From positions 1,612,001-1,676,000 of the forward strand of contig NC_079236.1 in the NCBI RefSeq assembly GCF_028502605.1: a stretch of 64,000 nucleotides of DNA, read 5' to 3'. The stretch is from Trichoderma breve (taxonomy: Eukaryota; Ascomycota; Sordariomycetes; Hypocreales; Hypocreaceae). Shown here piece by piece: positions 1 to 15,000 of the stretch. A model generated the notes under the pieces. The model made no database searches. It was not told the origin of the DNA and was given only the letters and a program-made list of their open reading frames with translations. The position numbers and the translations under genes were made by a program. Position 1 is the first letter of the stretch. Each line of letters begins with the position of its first letter.

Positions 1-45
1 AGTGCAAGGATAGACATCTTCGATAATTGCGGTGAGGGAAAGATC
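1..45 (-). other. Start of condensation domain of NRPS module 14 (truncated by window)
   Basis: The last visible codons read IIEDVYPCT. This is the same opening that starts each of the 13 complete C domains (IEDxYPxT followed by LQEG). The frame is still open at base 1, so the gene continues to the left. Confidence 0.9.
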
Positions 46-3000
46 GGTGCACTGAGATCGTACTTCGGTAAAGACGGCATCCATGACAGAGGCAGGGATG
101 ATGCTGAAAGGCTTAGTTTCGTATACGGGCAGGATTTCATCAGTGTTAGCAGCTTCGGCCATGTGCGATAAGCGAGGATCGTTGAAGATGGTAGCCACTG
201 TAAGTGCAATATTGTTCTGCTGTGCCAAGGAGACGAGCTTAATAGCGCTGATTGAGTCTCCTCCAATGCGGAGAAAGCTATCATTCTTGCCAATAGACTC
301 AGGATCAATCTGTAACACCTGGGCCCATAGTTCTCTAAGCTTGAATTCCAGAGGAGTGCTTGGTGGTTCACTCTTTCCAACAACAGGCGCAAATCGCAAG
401 CGATCGTGTGTTGATAAGTTGTGGGCGTGAGCGAGCAGAGCATTGCGGTTGATTTTACCATTAACCGTCTGTTCAGGTTTACCCTCAAACAGCAGATAAG
501 ATGATGGAATCATATAGGAGGGCAATACCATTCCGAGCGATGAGTCAATGTCAGAAATCGTAGAACGAGCATCGTCTGTAACGGTTTCCAGTAAATGGAG
601 AGTTGACTGAGCGGCTACTTCGCCTTCCGTGTACCATAAGAAAGCGAACAAATTGTCATGCTCTTGTTCATCCTTGACAACAGCCACGATAGCGTCCATA
701 TTCTCTGGCAGGAATTCGTGGATACGTGACTCGATTTCGCCAAGTTCGACACGCTGACCATGAAGCTTGACTTGGGTATCTTTACGGCCAATAAAATCGA
801 AAGTACCATCAGCGTTGCGTCGAACTAAATCGCCAGTCCTGTAAACTCTCTTTTTACTGTCCCCTGGAAGCCAGTCGACATTCTGCATCCAGTTGGACGC
901 AACTTCGGCGGTGACATTTAGATATCCTCGAGCAAGCATTGGGCCTTCAATAAGAAGTTCACCGATGCATCCTATAGGAACAAGTCTCTTATAATCGGTA
1001 GGTTCAACTACCCAGAAAGCTGAAGAAATTGGCCTTCCAAGATTAGTTGACCGGCCAATCTTACCAACAGCAGGATTCCAGGCACAGATAGAAGCTTCCG
1101 CAGGGCCGTATAAGCCATGCACTTCGGTGTGACTGATCCAGCGGTCTGCACATCTCTTACTAATGGCCTCGCCACCCAAACAGAGAACCTTGAGATCAGG
1201 AACGTCAGCTGGTGAGAGAAAATCCGCTACCGTAGGCGTAAGGAACACCCAGTTGGCCTTTGTTGCATTGATAGCCCCTGCAAGGTCATTGAGACGAGCA
1301 TGGTCCGACGCAATGCAAACAGTTGCGCCACGCATAAGAGAAACGAGGCAGTCTAGTACGCCAACATCGAAGGTATAGGCAGAGAACTGGAATACGCGCG
1401 TGCCGGGTCCGATGTTGAGGTCGCTACCATAGGCATTTCCAGAAGAGCACAAATTGTTGTGCTGGATGACCATTCCTTTAGGCTTTCCAGTTGATCCTGA
1501 TGTAAATAATATGACGCTTGCATCATCTGGCTGTACCACAGATTTGATACCGCCCGCGGGATCAGATAGCTCAATTAAAAGAGCCTCATCGACAGCAAGT
1601 ACCTCGATACCTATATCACGCAAAGTGTCTTGGCATGATGGGCTAGCAACAGCTAAAGATGACTTGGTATCTTCAATGATACCGCGAAGGCGAGCAACAG
1701 GTGCATTAGGGTCAAGAGGAACAAAGGCACCACCAGCCATTTCAATAGCAACCATGGTAACAACTGCCCACGTAGACTTAGGGAAGCATAGCGGGATAAG
1801 AGATTCGGGTCCAACGCCGAGCGACTGAAGCCTCCACGCGAGACGAGATGCAAATATACCCAATTCTGCGTAGGTAAGGTTGCCATCCCAAGAAGCGATA
1901 GCTGGATCGTTGGGTTGGGTCTTAATGCGCTCTTGTATAAGCCAATGGGTGCATGACTCCGTAGGAGGCTTAAGTTGAGTGGATGCAAGAGCGTGTTGAA
2001 CATCCCAATCTCCAACAAGATTAATACTCGCAAGTGTATCATCAGTCTCGACTAAAAGTTGTTGTACAACATTGTCAATATGATTAGAGAGGGCAGATAC
2101 TTGAGCCTCAGTCAAGGCATTGGGGTTAAAGAAGAAGCGCTGCAAAATATGGTCCTCGAAAGTATTGCTGATAATCACGAGAGGATAATTAAAATAATTT
2201 TGCATGGCATCGGCTGTGCGGCTCTGTTCTTCGTCACCATAGACTAAGATGTTGGTTTCAGCGTCTTGTTCCGAGACGGTGGTTGCAGGTGGCTGAATAA
2301 CAAGCAAACTCGAGAAGTCACAAACATCTCTAGCATCCCGGCTTAGTTTAGAAATGTTCTGAAGGCCAAACTGTTCATAGGGTACCATCTCATGTGCTTG
2401 GTTTTGAATCTGAGCGAGGAATTGGGACTTGGTGGTCGCGCGATCCAAGTGAACTCGAATAGGAACAGTTGCAATCATAGGACCTGGCATAGTCTCTAAA
2501 CCAGCAACCGGGGCATGGCGACCGGACACAGTAGTACCAAAGCTCACATCATCAGTGTCACAGTATCGCGCCAAAACAATCGCCCAAGCAGCCCTCAAAG
2601 TAGAAGCCACTGTGATGGTGCTCCGCTTAGACTGTCTCAAGCTCATAGTGAACTGGGACACTTGCGTTGATGGTGATGAACCAGTTTGGCGGGCTGGGAA
2701 AGCAGCCCTCTTGGAACCGGACAGTTGCTCTCTCCAGAAATCTGCTGCAGCCGTATTATCTAGCTCCATGTTGTATTTTATGAAGCCAGAATAAGGCCTT
2801 AAAGCTGCAACCTCCCCGCCGAAATAGACTGTATATAGGGTAGTCACCAAAATGCGCAACACCCAACCGTCATATATCGAGTGATGGGCTGACCACACAA
2901 AATATTTGGTATTATTTTCCTCAATTATTCCGTACCAGCAGAGAGGAGTTCCATAGCCCATCTCCAAGTCGCGAGCACTATTGGTGATTGTGGTAAGTGT

Positions 3001-6000
3001 ATCATTCTCTAGCGATTGCCACTGATTGTCTTCTTCAAGGAGCAGCTGGATTGGCGTCCCATTCAGCAGGACAATTCGCGTCCGCATATTACCACAAAGC
3101 TCAATAGTACGATTCCATGAAGATTTCAATCGATCTATATCGACGAACTTGGCAAGCTTATAAACGTACTTGGCGACATACGAGCCCGGCTGCCTCACGG
3201 TCAAGGCCATTAAACCCTCTTGCAGTGAAGTACAAGGATAAGCATCTTCAATGGTTTGGTCATCAGTAAGACTGCAAGATTTGCGAACTTCGCCGCCAAG
3301 CACCAGGGCGCGAGTTTGCTCGTCCAAAAGACTGAAGGGGGCAACAGGCACTTCTTGCTCCTGGTTTTCTTCTAGAACAGCCGCCTTAGATGCAACAGCA
3401 AGTAGACGAGAATCGTCGAAGATATCTTTGATGATAAGAGAGATACCTTCTTCACGAGCCTTTGACACCAAGTAGATCGCAGTAATAGAATCACCACCAA
3501 TCTGGAGGAAGCTATCGTCGCGACCAATGGATTCAATGGGAAGATTAAGAATCGTGCTCCAGATGGCCTGGAGACGAGTTTCCATCTCAGTCTCGGGGAC
3601 CCGCTTCTTACTGTTGATTAGCGAATAATACATCAGGTCATCCCTGTCAAGAGAGGCTGTCAATGCCTTCAGTGTCTTCCTATCCAATTTCGTAGAAGTA
3701 ATGGTAGGCATAAATTTGCAGGGAATAAACATAGTAGGGATCATATAGCGCGGAAGAGTCACGCTAAGCTCGCCGACCATGGCGGTAATACGAGTCTGGG
3801 TATTAACATCGAGAGGGAGATAGATGTCGCTGGCTTTGAGATCTGATGAGACAGGGCGAGATTCGTCGTTAAAGCAGACATATGAAACCAGATTCGTTCC
3901 TGTTTCTGATTTTAAAACATCAACAGCAACCTGCTTGACACCTTCGAGTGATTCACGAATATGGTGTTCAACTTCGCCTAATTCCACGCGAAGACCACGA
4001 ATCTTGACTTGAGTATCTTTTCGGCTATAAAACTCGAGCGTGCCATCCGAATTGTAGAAGCACAGGTCGCCTGACTTGTAAAAGCGGCCCCAGGCCTGAG
4101 CATTAGAGTTTCTTTTCGGCACCCATGGCGGCAGTGAGGTGATAATAGCCTCTTTACTCCTCTGCGGATCAGCGAGGTATTCGCGGAGCAGTGTTGGGCC
4201 TTGTAGAACGACTTCACCCAAACAGCCAATTGGCGTCAGCTTATTCGAGTCTTCGGCATCAACGATCCAACAGCACCCTCCGACAGGTCTTCCGATTGTC
4301 AAGGGGGATTCATCAACAGAAGACCACTCGTGTAAAGTAGAGAACACGCAAGTTTCAGCAGGCCCCCAGCCATTGATCAACCGTACCTTACCGAACCATG
4401 TGGTAAGTATGTCTCTTCCAACAGCCTCGCCGGCTAGAAGCAACAGCTCGAGACTGGGTACATCCTCAGGCCTCAATGTTCGAACGAAAGAAGGCGTCAA
4501 ATATGCCCAATTGATGTTTTTATCCCGAATAAATTTCTCCAGACCGTTCATTCTGATATCTTCTGATGGCACGCAAATGCAGGCTCCATGGATCAAGGGT
4601 GCCACAATTTCACCAATAGAGAGATCAAAGACGTAGGCAGCAAATTGAAGAATTCTGACGTCCGGCGTGAGACGAAGCCTCGTAGCTATAGCAATTTGAC
4701 TTGTGCAGACAGCGCTGTGCTGCATAACGAGACCCTTAGGCGTTCCTGTACTGCCTGAGGTGAAAAGGACATATGCAGCGTTGCTCGATGGTACGTTGAC
4801 AGCTGGGCTATTAACGCCATCGTAAATCTTGGAGATATCATCAATGAAACTAGGGGAGACTTCAATGACGTGCTCAACCAATTTACTGCAAAGGACAGCA
4901 TTGGCAGGTGATGAAAGCGCTAGTTTGGCCAACGTCTGGCTGACAACCTGACATAGACGCTGTTCAGGGTGAGACGGATCGAGCGGTACCCAGGCAGCGC
5001 CAACCTTGTTGATTGCAATAATAGAAACAAAGAACCAGAGAGATTTCTCAAAGCAAACGTGAACCAGATCACCAGTCTCGACGCCTGCCTTGAGTATATG
5101 ATGGGCTAGCTTATTAGCAGCGGTGTTGAGCTGGCTGTAGTTCATCTCACCATCCCAGGCGGAGACAGCTGGTGCATCTGGATTGACGAGTGCTTGATTT
5201 TCGATAAGAGTGTGGATGCAAGTATCCAGAATTTCGGGCTTTTCAACATTCCACCTCTTAGCTTGCTCAAGATCCCATTCGCCGGAGATGGCAATTGAAC
5301 TAAGGAGATCATTAGATTCATTGACTAGCTGTCTTGCTACAGTATCGAACTGGTGAGAGAGAGCCTGCATTTGGCCTTCTGATAAGATGGTCGAGTCGTA
5401 TGTGAGAAGAAGCTCAACGGAATCGTCAAAAACATGTCCTTGGATCACAAGAGGATAAGTGAAATAATTTTGCATCAGTTGCTCACCGCTTCTCGCTTCA
5501 ACTGCTGCCGTCAAGAAAGAATCAGAAGATTCTTTGCCTGTGATCGAATCTAAAATGGCTCGAGGTTGTATAACAAGAAGCGAAGAGAATTCGCATGCAT
5601 TTTTAGCATCGGTGCTCAACTTGATGATATTCTGAAGACCGAATTGCTCAAAGGCAATCATATCAGTTGCTTGTGACTGTATATTTCTCAAAAACTGAGA
5701 CACTGTCTGGTTAGGGTTAAGACGAACTCGAATTGGCACTGTTGCAACGACTGGACCTGGCATTTCGGTTAGGCCAGGCACAGGAGCCTGACGACCGGAC
5801 ACGGTGGTTCCAAATGTGATATCGTCAGAATCACAGTAACGAGAAAGAAGAACCGCCCAAGTGGCACGAAGAATTGTAGCTTTTGTGTTAACAGTCTTGA
5901 CGGATGGAGGGAAAGATATCGTTAGATTCATCATCCGAGTGATACCGGTATGAGATTCTATGCGGGGCATTGCAGGATATGTAGCACGCTTAGCATCTCT

Positions 6001-9000
6001 CATCTGCTCGCTCCAGAAGCTGCTGGCTTCTTCTTTATCAACATTGACTGTGTAACTGATAAAGACAGAGTACGGGAGAAGACGAGGAAGATCCTGGTTC
6101 AAGTATATACCGTAGAGTGTGTTCATGATGATTCGAAGTGTCCAACCGTCATGGACGGCATGGTGTGATGCCAAGATGAAATGGTTGCCAAACTCAGCAT
6201 CCTCAACCAAAGCAAAACGATTGAGACGAGAACCATAAGTCATCTCAGAGCGAGTAGCGTTTAGAGCACCCTCTAGGTCCCTTGGAAACGCGGTATCCCA
6301 ATCAGCAGGGCCATCAATCAGTAGTTGAACGCAAGTGCCGTCAAGCATGACGATGCGAGTTCGAAGATTGGTGCAAAGCTGGACAGTCTGCTCCCAAGCA
6401 GCTTTGAATCGACCAAGATCTACACTATTCGATAGCTTATACACGTACTGTGCGACGTAAGAGCCACGCTGCTTGACAGAAAGAGCCATCAAGCCTTCTT
6501 GTAGTTTTGAACAAGGGTAAGCATCTTCGATGACTTGATGAGGGGATAATGCAGTCTGAGACCGGATGTCATCATTGAGAGCCATCTCGCAGAGACGATC
6601 AGACAGCAAACTAAATGGAGGGATAGACAAATCACCATCAATAGCGTCAGTGGCGTGAGCTTGAGATGCGACCGCGGATAGACGAGGATCGTCAAAAATC
6701 TGCTTCACTGTAAGGGAAATCCCGGCCTCGCGACAGGCTGTTACGAGATGAATAGCCATAATTGAGTCACCACCTAACCCAAGGAAACTATCATCGCGAC
6801 CAATAGAATCGGACGGGATAGATAGTATTGTTGACCAGATCTGTTGTAATTGTAGTTCCATAGAAGTCTCAGGCGTACGTTTGCTGACGCCATGTATCGA
6901 GAACTTGTTTAGTTCAGATTGGCTCAGAGTGGCCGTCCGCCTTATTAACTCTTTTCGATCAAGCTTACCAGATGTGATGCTGGGCATATAGCTGCACGGT
7001 ATATAGAATGTAGGAATCATATAACGTGGCAGGGTCACACTCAATTCACCTATTGCGCCAATAAGCGTGTTTTGAAGCTCAGTATCGAACGAAGCAAATG
7101 GCCCGTTGGTACCAGTTTCATGGAGTTGTCTGATATCGTCATTAAAACACAGATACGCGACTAGATTAGAGCCGTTATCGGTTTTGAGGACATCCACAGC
7201 AATCTGACGAATTGATTTAAGTGAAGCTTGAATGTGATACTCGATTTCTCCGAGTTCAACGCGAAGACCCCGTATCTTAACCTGCGTATCCTTGCGTGAT
7301 GAAAACTCAATCTCGCCATTATCGTTATAGAAACATAAATCGCCAGTCTTATAAAATCGGCTCCAGTTATTTTCATCGGGTCGCGGCGCCCATCCTGGTA
7401 AATCGTATAGAATTGCTTCTTGGGTCTTTTGAGGATTATCGAGGTACTCTTGAAGTAAAGTTGGGCCTTGGATAACTATCTCGCCTAGAGTCCCGGTTGG
7501 TGCAATAAGCTGTGGATTGTTTGGATCAACAATCCAACAGAACCCACCGACAGGTCGGCCGATGACCAATGGCGATTCATCAAGAGATTTGAATTCATGA
7601 AGACTGCCCATGACAGTTGTTTCCGTAGGACCCCAACCATTGAAGAAACGAACGCGACCAACCCAGGTCTCAAAAACATCGCGCGGTATAGCCTCACCTC
7701 CAGCACATACCAATTCCACGTTCGGAACATCGTCTGGATGTATAGTGCGTAGGAAGGACGGTGTTAGGTAGAGCCAATTGATGTTCATGTCACGGATGAA
7801 ATCGACGATGCTATTCATACGTACGTGCTCAGACGGAACACATACACAAGCACCTTGTAGTAACGACGCGATAATCTCAAGAATAGAGAAATCGAATACA
7901 TAGGCGGAAAATTGTAGTATACGCACATTTGAATGATAGCGCAGCCTCTCAGAGATTGCAATCATATTTGTGCATAAAGAACCGTGCTGTATCATTACGC
8001 CTTTGGGTGTACCAGTTGAACCGGAAGTGAAAAGCACATACGCAACTGCTCTAGAAGTAACGGACACGATGGGGCTTTTATCCCCATTTTGAGCAGGAAG
8101 CATGCTATCGAGAGCTGAAGCTACCTCAATAACGTTTTCAACTAAGGCGGAGAAGAGAGCTGTGTTGCCCGGCGAGACTAAAGCCAGTTTGGCCTTGGTC
8201 TGGCTGACAATCGATTGCAATCGTTGCTTTGGGTGGAAAGGATCTAATGGAACCCAAGTGGCACCCGCCTTGCTAATTGCGATTATTGATACTATGTACC
8301 ATGCTGACTTGTCAAAACAAACATGGACAAAATCGTTAGGCATGACGCCGTAGTCATTGATTAGGTGGTGAGCCAACCTGTTAGCTGCTCTATTAAGCTC
8401 GCTATAGGTGAAGTTACCGTCCCAGGCAGCAATAGCAGGAGCTTGCGGGTTTAAGTTGGCTCGATTCTCAAACAAATCGTGCATGCACTCGTCAATGACC
8501 TCGGGAATCTCAGCGTTGACTATCATGGCTCTCTCAACATCGTATGCTGAGGAGACTGAGATTGTCTCCAGAGTAACAGGCTCAGTGGTAGTTAGCTGTG
8601 TCAAAACGTGACCGAAATGATGAGATAAAGCAGCTAGTCGCGTTTCTGGAATAAGGTTCGAGTCATAAACAAGCACAAGGCTTATATGATCATTATACAA
8701 GTGAGCCTGGATAACAAGGGGATAAGAGAAGTAGTTCTGAAGAGAATCAGTGGCATCATCTCCCTCAATACTGGCGTCAACCAAGATGGCATCATCGTTG
8801 CCCTTGCCACCAAGATGCTGCATGGGCTGGACGATAAGAAGGCTGTTAAAATCACACGCATCTCGTGCATCATCACCCAATTTAGCGATGTTTTGAAGGC
8901 CGTACTGCTCAAAGGCAATCATCTCCACACTCTGTCTTTGAACTTCTTCAAGGAAGCCAGAGATTAGCTGCTGGGGGTCAATGCGTATACGGACCGGCAC

Positions 9001-12000
9001 AGTGGCAATGGTAGGGCCGACCATTCCCATGATCTCCGGGATGGGTGCCTGTCGACCAGAAATGGTGGTGCCGAACGTCACGTCATCAGAGTCGCAGTAT
9101 TTAGCAAGGACAATGGCCCAAGCAGCTCGAATGACTGTAGCCACTGTGATTGTCGAATCTTTTACACTCGAGGGGAGATCGATAGATGTCTGCAACATCT
9201 GAGTGGCGGCAGGCTTGTCGCGAGACACATCACGCGGCGGGAAATTCGCCCTTTGCGCATTATGGAGCTGGGTGTCCCAGTATTTGGCTGTAGTGTCTTC
9301 TTCCAGTTGAAGAATGTATTGTATAAACCGAGTATATGGTGGCGGTGGGGAAACACTGATACCGCTATAAATGTTGAATAGTATGCCTAAGATGTTCTGC
9401 GTTGATAAACCATCGACAATAGCATGGTGCATGTTCCATCTAAAGTAAGTATCGTTGCCATGTCGAATCAAGGCGTATTGACAAAGTCGAGAACCATATC
9501 CCATCTCGAGGTTTTTAGATTGAGCAAGATATGACTGTAAGTCACTGTCGGCTTCGTCCCAAGTAATATCGCTATTTACAACGATCTGAATAGAACGGCC
9601 GCCAGTTTGGATGATCCGGGTGCGCAGGGCACTGACCATCTCAACTGTGCTCTCCCAAGCTGCTTTGAATTTGTTAACTTCGACATGTTCAGAAAGTTTG
9701 TACATATACTTGGCGATGTAAGAGCCGGGTTGTTTTTCGGCGAGAGCCATGAGACCTTCTTGGAGCCTGCTGCAGGGATAAGCATCTTCGATGAATTGAC
9801 CATCAGCAAGAGTATGTTGCAGAACAAGATCTTCAAAATCGGTAGGCAAAAGACTGAATGCTTCAATTGCCGCCACAATATTGCCACCCTCGCCCTCGTC
9901 AATAGCTTTGGCAGCGACCGAAATCAGGCGGGCATCTTCAAAGACATCGTTCACCGTAAGGCCAATTCCGACATCACGGGCCATTGAAACAAGTTGAATA
10001 GCAGCAATCGAGTCACCACCAATTCGCATAAAATTATCGTGTCGGCCAATTGAAGTTTCTGGCAAATCTAGAATCTCAGCCCAGAGCCGCTGGAGACGGA
10101 ATTCCATCTCAGTCTGGGGTTCCTGCTTCTCATTATCTAGCAAGGAATAAGTTTCTAATTGGTCTTGGCTGAGATCGGCGGTTAAGCCTCGAAGCTTGAC
10201 ACGGTCCAACTTGGAAGAGGCAATAAAAGGCATGTATTCACAAGGAATAAACATATTTGGAATCATGTATGTTGGTAATACAGAGTTCAGCTTGGCAAGC
10301 ATTTCATCCAGCTTGGATTTCAGCTCAGTATCGATAGCCAAGAATATGTCTTTGCTTTCGAGGCCAGCACTCTGAGCTGGAGTCTTAGTATCGTCGGAAA
10401 AGCAGAAGTAGGCAACCAAGTTAGCCCCCTTTTCGGTTTTAAAGACATCAACAGCTACCTGGCGAACGCCCTCCAAAGAGCCTTGAATGCGGTGTTCAAC
10501 TTCGCCTAACTCAACACGTAATCCACGAATCTTGACTTGTGTGTCTTTTCGGCTAGCAAAATGGAGTACGCCATCGGAATCGTAGAAACCCAAATCACCT
10601 GTTTTATAAAATCGGTTCCATGACATAGATTGACGTTGAGGAGCCCACTCAGGAAGTTCAGTAACTGTAGCAGCAATTGTTTTCTCAGGGTCTGCGAGAT
10701 ACTGTTTGAGGAGTGAAGGACCTTGGACAACAATTTCGCCCAAACAGCCAGTGGGCGCAAGTCTCTGAGGGTTGTCAGCGTCAACAACCCACACATACGC
10801 GCCAACAGCCCGACCAAGCTTCATGGGAGACTCGGTATTAGAGTGCCATTCGTAAAGTGAGCTAAAGACGCAGGTCTCTGCAGGACCCCAAGCATTAATG
10901 AATCGTGTGTTGGGAAGACCGAACCAAGTATCGAGTACATCTTGAGTTGTAGCTTCGCCAATAAGAAGTAGTAGCTCAAGATTAGGGAAATTTTTGGGTT
11001 TTAATGTACGGGTGAATGACGGCGTCAGATATGCCCATGTGACATTGAAGTCGCGGACGAAGCCATCAAGACTATTAAGACGCATGTGATCTGATGGAAC
11101 ACATACGCAAGCACCGTTCATTAGAGACTGCATGATTTCGCCCACTGACACATCAAAAACAAACGATGAGAATTGTAGCATCCTAACAGTGTGGTCAAGG
11201 CCTAGCCATCCACTGATTGCTGCTTGGCTTGTGCAAAGTGCTTTGTGTTGCATCACAATACCCTTAGGCACGCCGGTAGATCCTGATGTGAACAAAATGT
11301 ACGCAGCGTCAGTAGGCTTGACGTGAACATCAGGCCCCTTTTCGCTAATTCCGTATAAATTCAAAAGCTCTCTGTCGGAAGTAGACGAAACTTCAACTAC
11401 GTATTCCACCACTTGTTCACAGAGGCTTGTATTGGCAGTTGAAGCAAGAGCCAGCTTGGCATCGGTTCGACTGGCAACAGCTTGGAGTCGCTGTAGAGGA
11501 TGCGCAGGATCAAATGGAGCCCAAGCCGCGCCGGCCCTATTAATTGCCAGAATAGCCACGATATACCACTTGGACTTCTCAAAGCAAACATGGACAATGT
11601 CGCCAATCTTTACTCCATAGTCATTAATGAGGAGATGTGCCAATCTGTTAGCTGCGCGGTCTAATTCACCGTAGGTGAACTGTCCGTCCCAGGCGTCAAT
11701 AGCAGGTGCATTCGGTCTTCGTTCAACTTGTCTCGCAATAACATGATGAATGCAATCATCAATAATCTTGGGTCCAGCACCGTTAGATTTCTGGGCAAGC
11801 TCTAGATCAAATGAGCCAGCAACTGAGATATCTCCCAGCTTGCCATCAATTTCCTTCGTCAGCAATTGCTGTAAAACGTTGCTAAAGTGGTGGCTAAGAA
11901 CGGTCGCCTGTGGCCCGGGAATAACAGTAGAATTGTAAATCAAAACGAGGTCGGCATAGTCGTCGTAAACATGACCCTGGAGAACCAGAGGGTAGTTGTA

Positions 12001-15000
12001 ATAGTTTTGAAGCATATCCTCAAGCTCTACCTGAACTGGGGTTAAAAGGGCGTCATTTGACTGCATGCCAAATTCTTGTCGTTGGACCGGCTGGATTACC
12101 AAGAGTGATGTAAAATCACAAGCATCTCTTGCATCACTGCCCAATTTAGCGATGCTTTGAAGACCGTACTGCTCAAATGGCACCATTTCGTGGGCTTGGT
12201 TTTGAACATCCCGTAAGAAGTGAGAAACTCTCTGATCTTTGTCAAGCCGCACGCGAACTGGGACAGTTGCAACTGCCGGGCCAGCCATGTCTAGGAGGCC
12301 GTATACAGGTGCTTGTCTTCCAGAGATGGTAGCTCCGAAGCAAACATCATCACTTTCGCAATATCTTGCAAGAACAATTGCCCAGGCAGCTCTTATAGTA
12401 GTAGCCTTCGTAGCGACACTGTTGAATGAAGTCGGGAATTTCACAGAAGTAGAAATGGTACGAATCTTCTGTTCGGTGGCAGTAGACTTCAGCGCAAGAT
12501 CAGTCTTTGGGAAGCTGGCCCGCTTTGCATTTTGAAGCTGTGCTCTCCAATAATCACTAGCAGCTTCCTGTTCAAGTTCCATGGTGTACCTGATGAAGCC
12601 CGCGAAACCCTTGGGGGTTCCCAGTTCGAGGCCCTTGTAGGCCTGATGAAGTGTATTAAAAATCACAGACACGGCCCAACCATCGTGTATTGAGTGATGG
12701 ATTGTCCATAAAAAGTACTTGTCGCCGGATTCGGACTCATGGATAGAGTGTCTGGATAGAGGGGTGCCGTATGTCATGGGGTATGAGTGAGTAACACGGA
12801 CAGCTTCCTTCAGATCGCTGGAATCTTGGCCATCCCAAGCAACATCGTGCTTAACTACGAGTTGAACACAAGTATTGTTGACTAGGATGATTCTCGTTCT
12901 CAAAATAGGATGCTGGATGATTGTCTGTTCCCAAGCAGATTTAAAACGAGCGATATCAGCTGTCTGGGGTAGGCGGTATACATATCTCGCAATATAGCTT
13001 CCTGGCTGGCTCACAGATAACGCCATCAAACCTTCCTGAAGCTTGGTGCATGGATATGCGTCCTCAACGGTCTGGCCTGCGAGCAACTTGAGCTGCTGCG
13101 TGACACTGGAACCGACGACGGAGTCACGATTCTCAGGGCTAAGAAGGCTAAATGGTACTATTTCCAGCGGTTGTTGTTGATCCTGGGCATCAAGTTCCCT
13201 AGCCTTACTGGCAACAGCCAGTAGACGTGGGTCATTAAAGATATCCTTTACAGCAAGATGAATCCCATGCTCTCGAGAAACGCTGACTAAGTGGATAGCA
13301 GTAATTGAATCACCCCCGAGTCCTAAAAAGCTATCATCACGACCAATAGAATCGAGTGGCATGTCAAGAAGCTCTGACCAAATGTGCCGAATAAGAATCT
13401 CCATTGGCGTCTCTGGAGCCCTCTTCTTACCACTTAGCAGAGAAAACACAGCCAGTTCAGATTGAGAAAGGGTAGCAGTGCGACGCCGAAGCTCGCCCCT
13501 ATCGAGTTTGGTAGACGTGATAGAAGGCATATACTTGCAAGGGATAAACAGAGTTGGAATCATGTACCTAGGCAGAGCTATGTTAAGCTCCCCTACAACG
13601 GCTGTTAGACGGGCTTGTAAATCCTCATCCAACGGCTGAAAGGGTCCAGAGGGGTCGGCTTCTTGGATCTGGCGGGTTTCGTCACTAAACGAGAAATATG
13701 CCACGAGGTTGGTGCCATTATCGCCCTTGAAGATGTCAACGGCGATTTGTCGGACACCATGCAAAGCGACCTGAACAGCATGTTCAACTTCACCTAATTC
13801 CACTCTTAAGCCACGTATTTTAACTTGTGTATCCTTGCGACTGGAAAATTCGATAGTTCCATCAGGATTATACTTGCAAAGATCTCCCGATTTATAAAAG
13901 CGGCTCCAATTGGCCTGCTCGCGGAATGGCGCCCACTCGGGGAGAGATTTAACAACAGCAGCGTCGGTACGTTCTTTATCAGATAAATACTCGCGTAGAA
14001 TCGTTGGACCTTGAATTACAACCTCGCCTAAGATACCGGCTGGCGCAAGTTGACACGGATTTTCTGGGTCAACTATCCAACAGAATGAACCTACAGGACG
14101 ACCGACAGTAAGAGGGCTTTCCTCAGCAGATTGCCATTCATGCAATGCGCTAAAGCAACAAGTTTCGGCAGGGCCCCATCCATTGATTAGACGGAGCTTA
14201 CCAAACCAGGTCGTAAAAACGTCCCGAGGAACAGCTTCACCCGCAAGTAGTAGAAGCTCTAGATGCGACACCTCCGATGGTTTAATTGTACGAACAAAGG
14301 ATGGCGTCAGATATGCCCAAGTAACAGCCTTGGTATTGATGAAGTCAACGATGCCACTCATGCGGGTATCCTCTGATGGAACGCAAATGCAAGCACCGGA
14401 AATAAGCGGTCCAATGATCTCCCCAATTGATAGATCAAAGACAAACGCAGCAAATTGCAACATTCGAACTTTTGAGTTTAGACCTAGTCTTTTGGCAATG
14501 GCCACCTGCGACGTACAGACAGATCCATGTTCCATAACGAGACCTTTTGGAGTTCCTGTGCTACCAGATGTAAATAGCACATATGCGGCGTTACGCGGAG
14601 AGATAGCCACAATAGGACCATTCTCACTAGCTTCCGTTGCCAATAGCTTGTTATCAAGCTCGGCGTTTACTTCGACTACCTCGCCAACGAGAATGCCACA
14701 TAATTTGGAATTGGCTGAAGATGATAGAGCCAGTTTGGCGTGGGTCTGGGAAACGACTTGACGGAGGCGCAATTCCGGATGTGAGGGATCGAGGGGAACC
14801 CAGGCAGCGCCGGCTTTATTGATCGCCGTAATAGCGACAAAATGCCAGGCACTCTTCTCGAAGCAGACTGGGATCAAGTCTTCTGGCTGAACATTATATC
14901 TGCTGACAAGTAAATGTGCCAGCCTATTGGACGCCTCGTTAAGTTGCCGGTAAGTGAAATCACGATCCCAGCTTACGATAGCAAGGGCATCTGGCTGGGC

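Noticed and set aside
9607..9987. Plus-strand ORF of 126 codons inside the NRPS gene (and many similar ones, such as 14183-14761 and 30494-31057)
   Set aside because: They lie opposite conserved NRPS motifs, recur at equivalent places in each module, and encode nothing recognisable. They are antisense shadows of the module repeat.
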